Below, one piece after another: positions 63,449 through 64,000 of a stretch of 64,000 bases of DNA (within the stretch, counting starts at the first letter, position 1; each line of letters begins with the position of its first letter). Under the pieces are notes generated by a model. That model was not told the DNA's origin. It ran no database searches and saw only the letters and a program-made list of their open reading frames with translations. The stretch is from Sarcomyxa edulis (lineage: Eukaryota; Basidiomycota; Agaricomycetes; Agaricales; Mycenaceae): the NCBI GenBank assembly GCA_009761415.1, contig QUOL01000030.1, forward strand, positions 1 through 64,000, given 5' to 3'. Position numbers and translations under genes: made by a program.

Positions 63449-64000
63449 TAGAGATAGGACATGTTTTGCAACAATACCCCCTCAAAGAACCGAACAAAAC
63501 AATTTAAGATTATGTATACACATGGTAATTAGTGTTAGACTAATGTTTGTGTTTTCGATGACATCAGATGTGGGTAATGGTTAGATTTTTAAGTGCAAAT
63601 TTAGTTCCACCATGTTTAAGTGGATTAATATGTGTAAATGAGTTGAATTGTGCAGTAAAAAAAAATTGTGGATCAATTTCTTTCAAGCATATACTACAAA
63701 GACCTTCTTGACTCTTGAATAAACGTTATTTGATCGAAGGAGTTTTTGCACTAGATGCTATTGCGAGATTGAGTTTAAATTTCTTTAGTACTTCTAGGTC
63801 GTCATGGTACGCGTGTATCCCTCTGAGTTTAACCAGAAAAACATTACGAGAAGCAGCAGTTATTTTTGCAGCATTCGTAGGGTCTAGTAAATATACTACG
63901 AAACTTTCGTAGATATCTGCCCAGGCTTTGTTTTGGAGAATCTTCTTATGTTTGAGGATAAACCTCGGAAATTTCATACATTGTTAAGGAATTTAATGAG
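63449..64000 (-). pseudogene. dead 3' end of a group II intron
   Basis: Ends TCCTATCTCTAGT like cox1 introns 3 and 25, but domain V keeps only its 3' half (GGTTCTTTGAGG). Upstream lies an RT linker YLLDPTNAAKITAASRN and an HNH domain CSICLKEI, THINPLKHGG, CHRKHKH, broken by TAA near 63727. It continues past the right edge. Confidence 0.75.

Overview
This window is a fungal-type mitochondrial genome segment. It is very AT-rich, with long A and T runs. UGA is read as tryptophan throughout: cox1, cox2, atp6 and every long intron ORF only stay open under that code (translation table 4). It carries cox2, cox1, rns, atp6, nine clear tRNA genes, many self-splicing introns and decayed mitochondrial-plasmid genes. 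The lineage cannot be named safely from sequence alone. Abundant group I and group II introns, LAGLIDADG ORFs and plasmid-type dpo/rpo relics fit a fungus.

Layout. 1-2839 holds the 5' two-thirds of cox2 on the minus strand, with at least four introns, the last running off the left edge. 2840-4978 is intergenic. 4979-45043 is one cox1 gene on the minus strand, about 40 kb. I could place 27 exons and 26 introns (19 group I, 7 group II). The exons sum to 1590 nt, exactly 530 codons with the stop, and read as an uninterrupted 529-residue Cox1. Eight exons are 14 nt or shorter. 45646-46217 has trnS, trnE and trnV. 46551-50715 is rns with one LAGLIDADG-bearing group I intron. 51368-52961 has trnH, trnK and atp6, the last two on the plus strand. 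53900-64000 is a plasmid graveyard: phage-type RNA polymerase (rpo) and family-B DNA polymerase (dpoB) relics in both orientations, with trnM, trnA, trnL and trnN between them. A dead group II intron 3' end lies at the right edge.

How it works together. Six of the seven cox1 group II introns encode reverse transcriptase/maturases read in frame from the upstream exon; the seventh encodes a LAGLIDADG protein instead. Each of the six RTs has a lesion in a catalytic motif, so they look like splicing maturases rather than mobile RTs. Most group I homing endonuclease genes are broken by frameshifts, stops or inserted hairpins.

Most unusual are two families of short palindromic elements, A-run/T-run hairpins and a palindrome around ATGTTTAAAACAT. 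They are scattered through the window, lie in frame inside several intron ORFs, and interrupt recognisable LAGLIDADG motifs. All exon boundaries are from motif reading without an aligner and may be off by a few bases.
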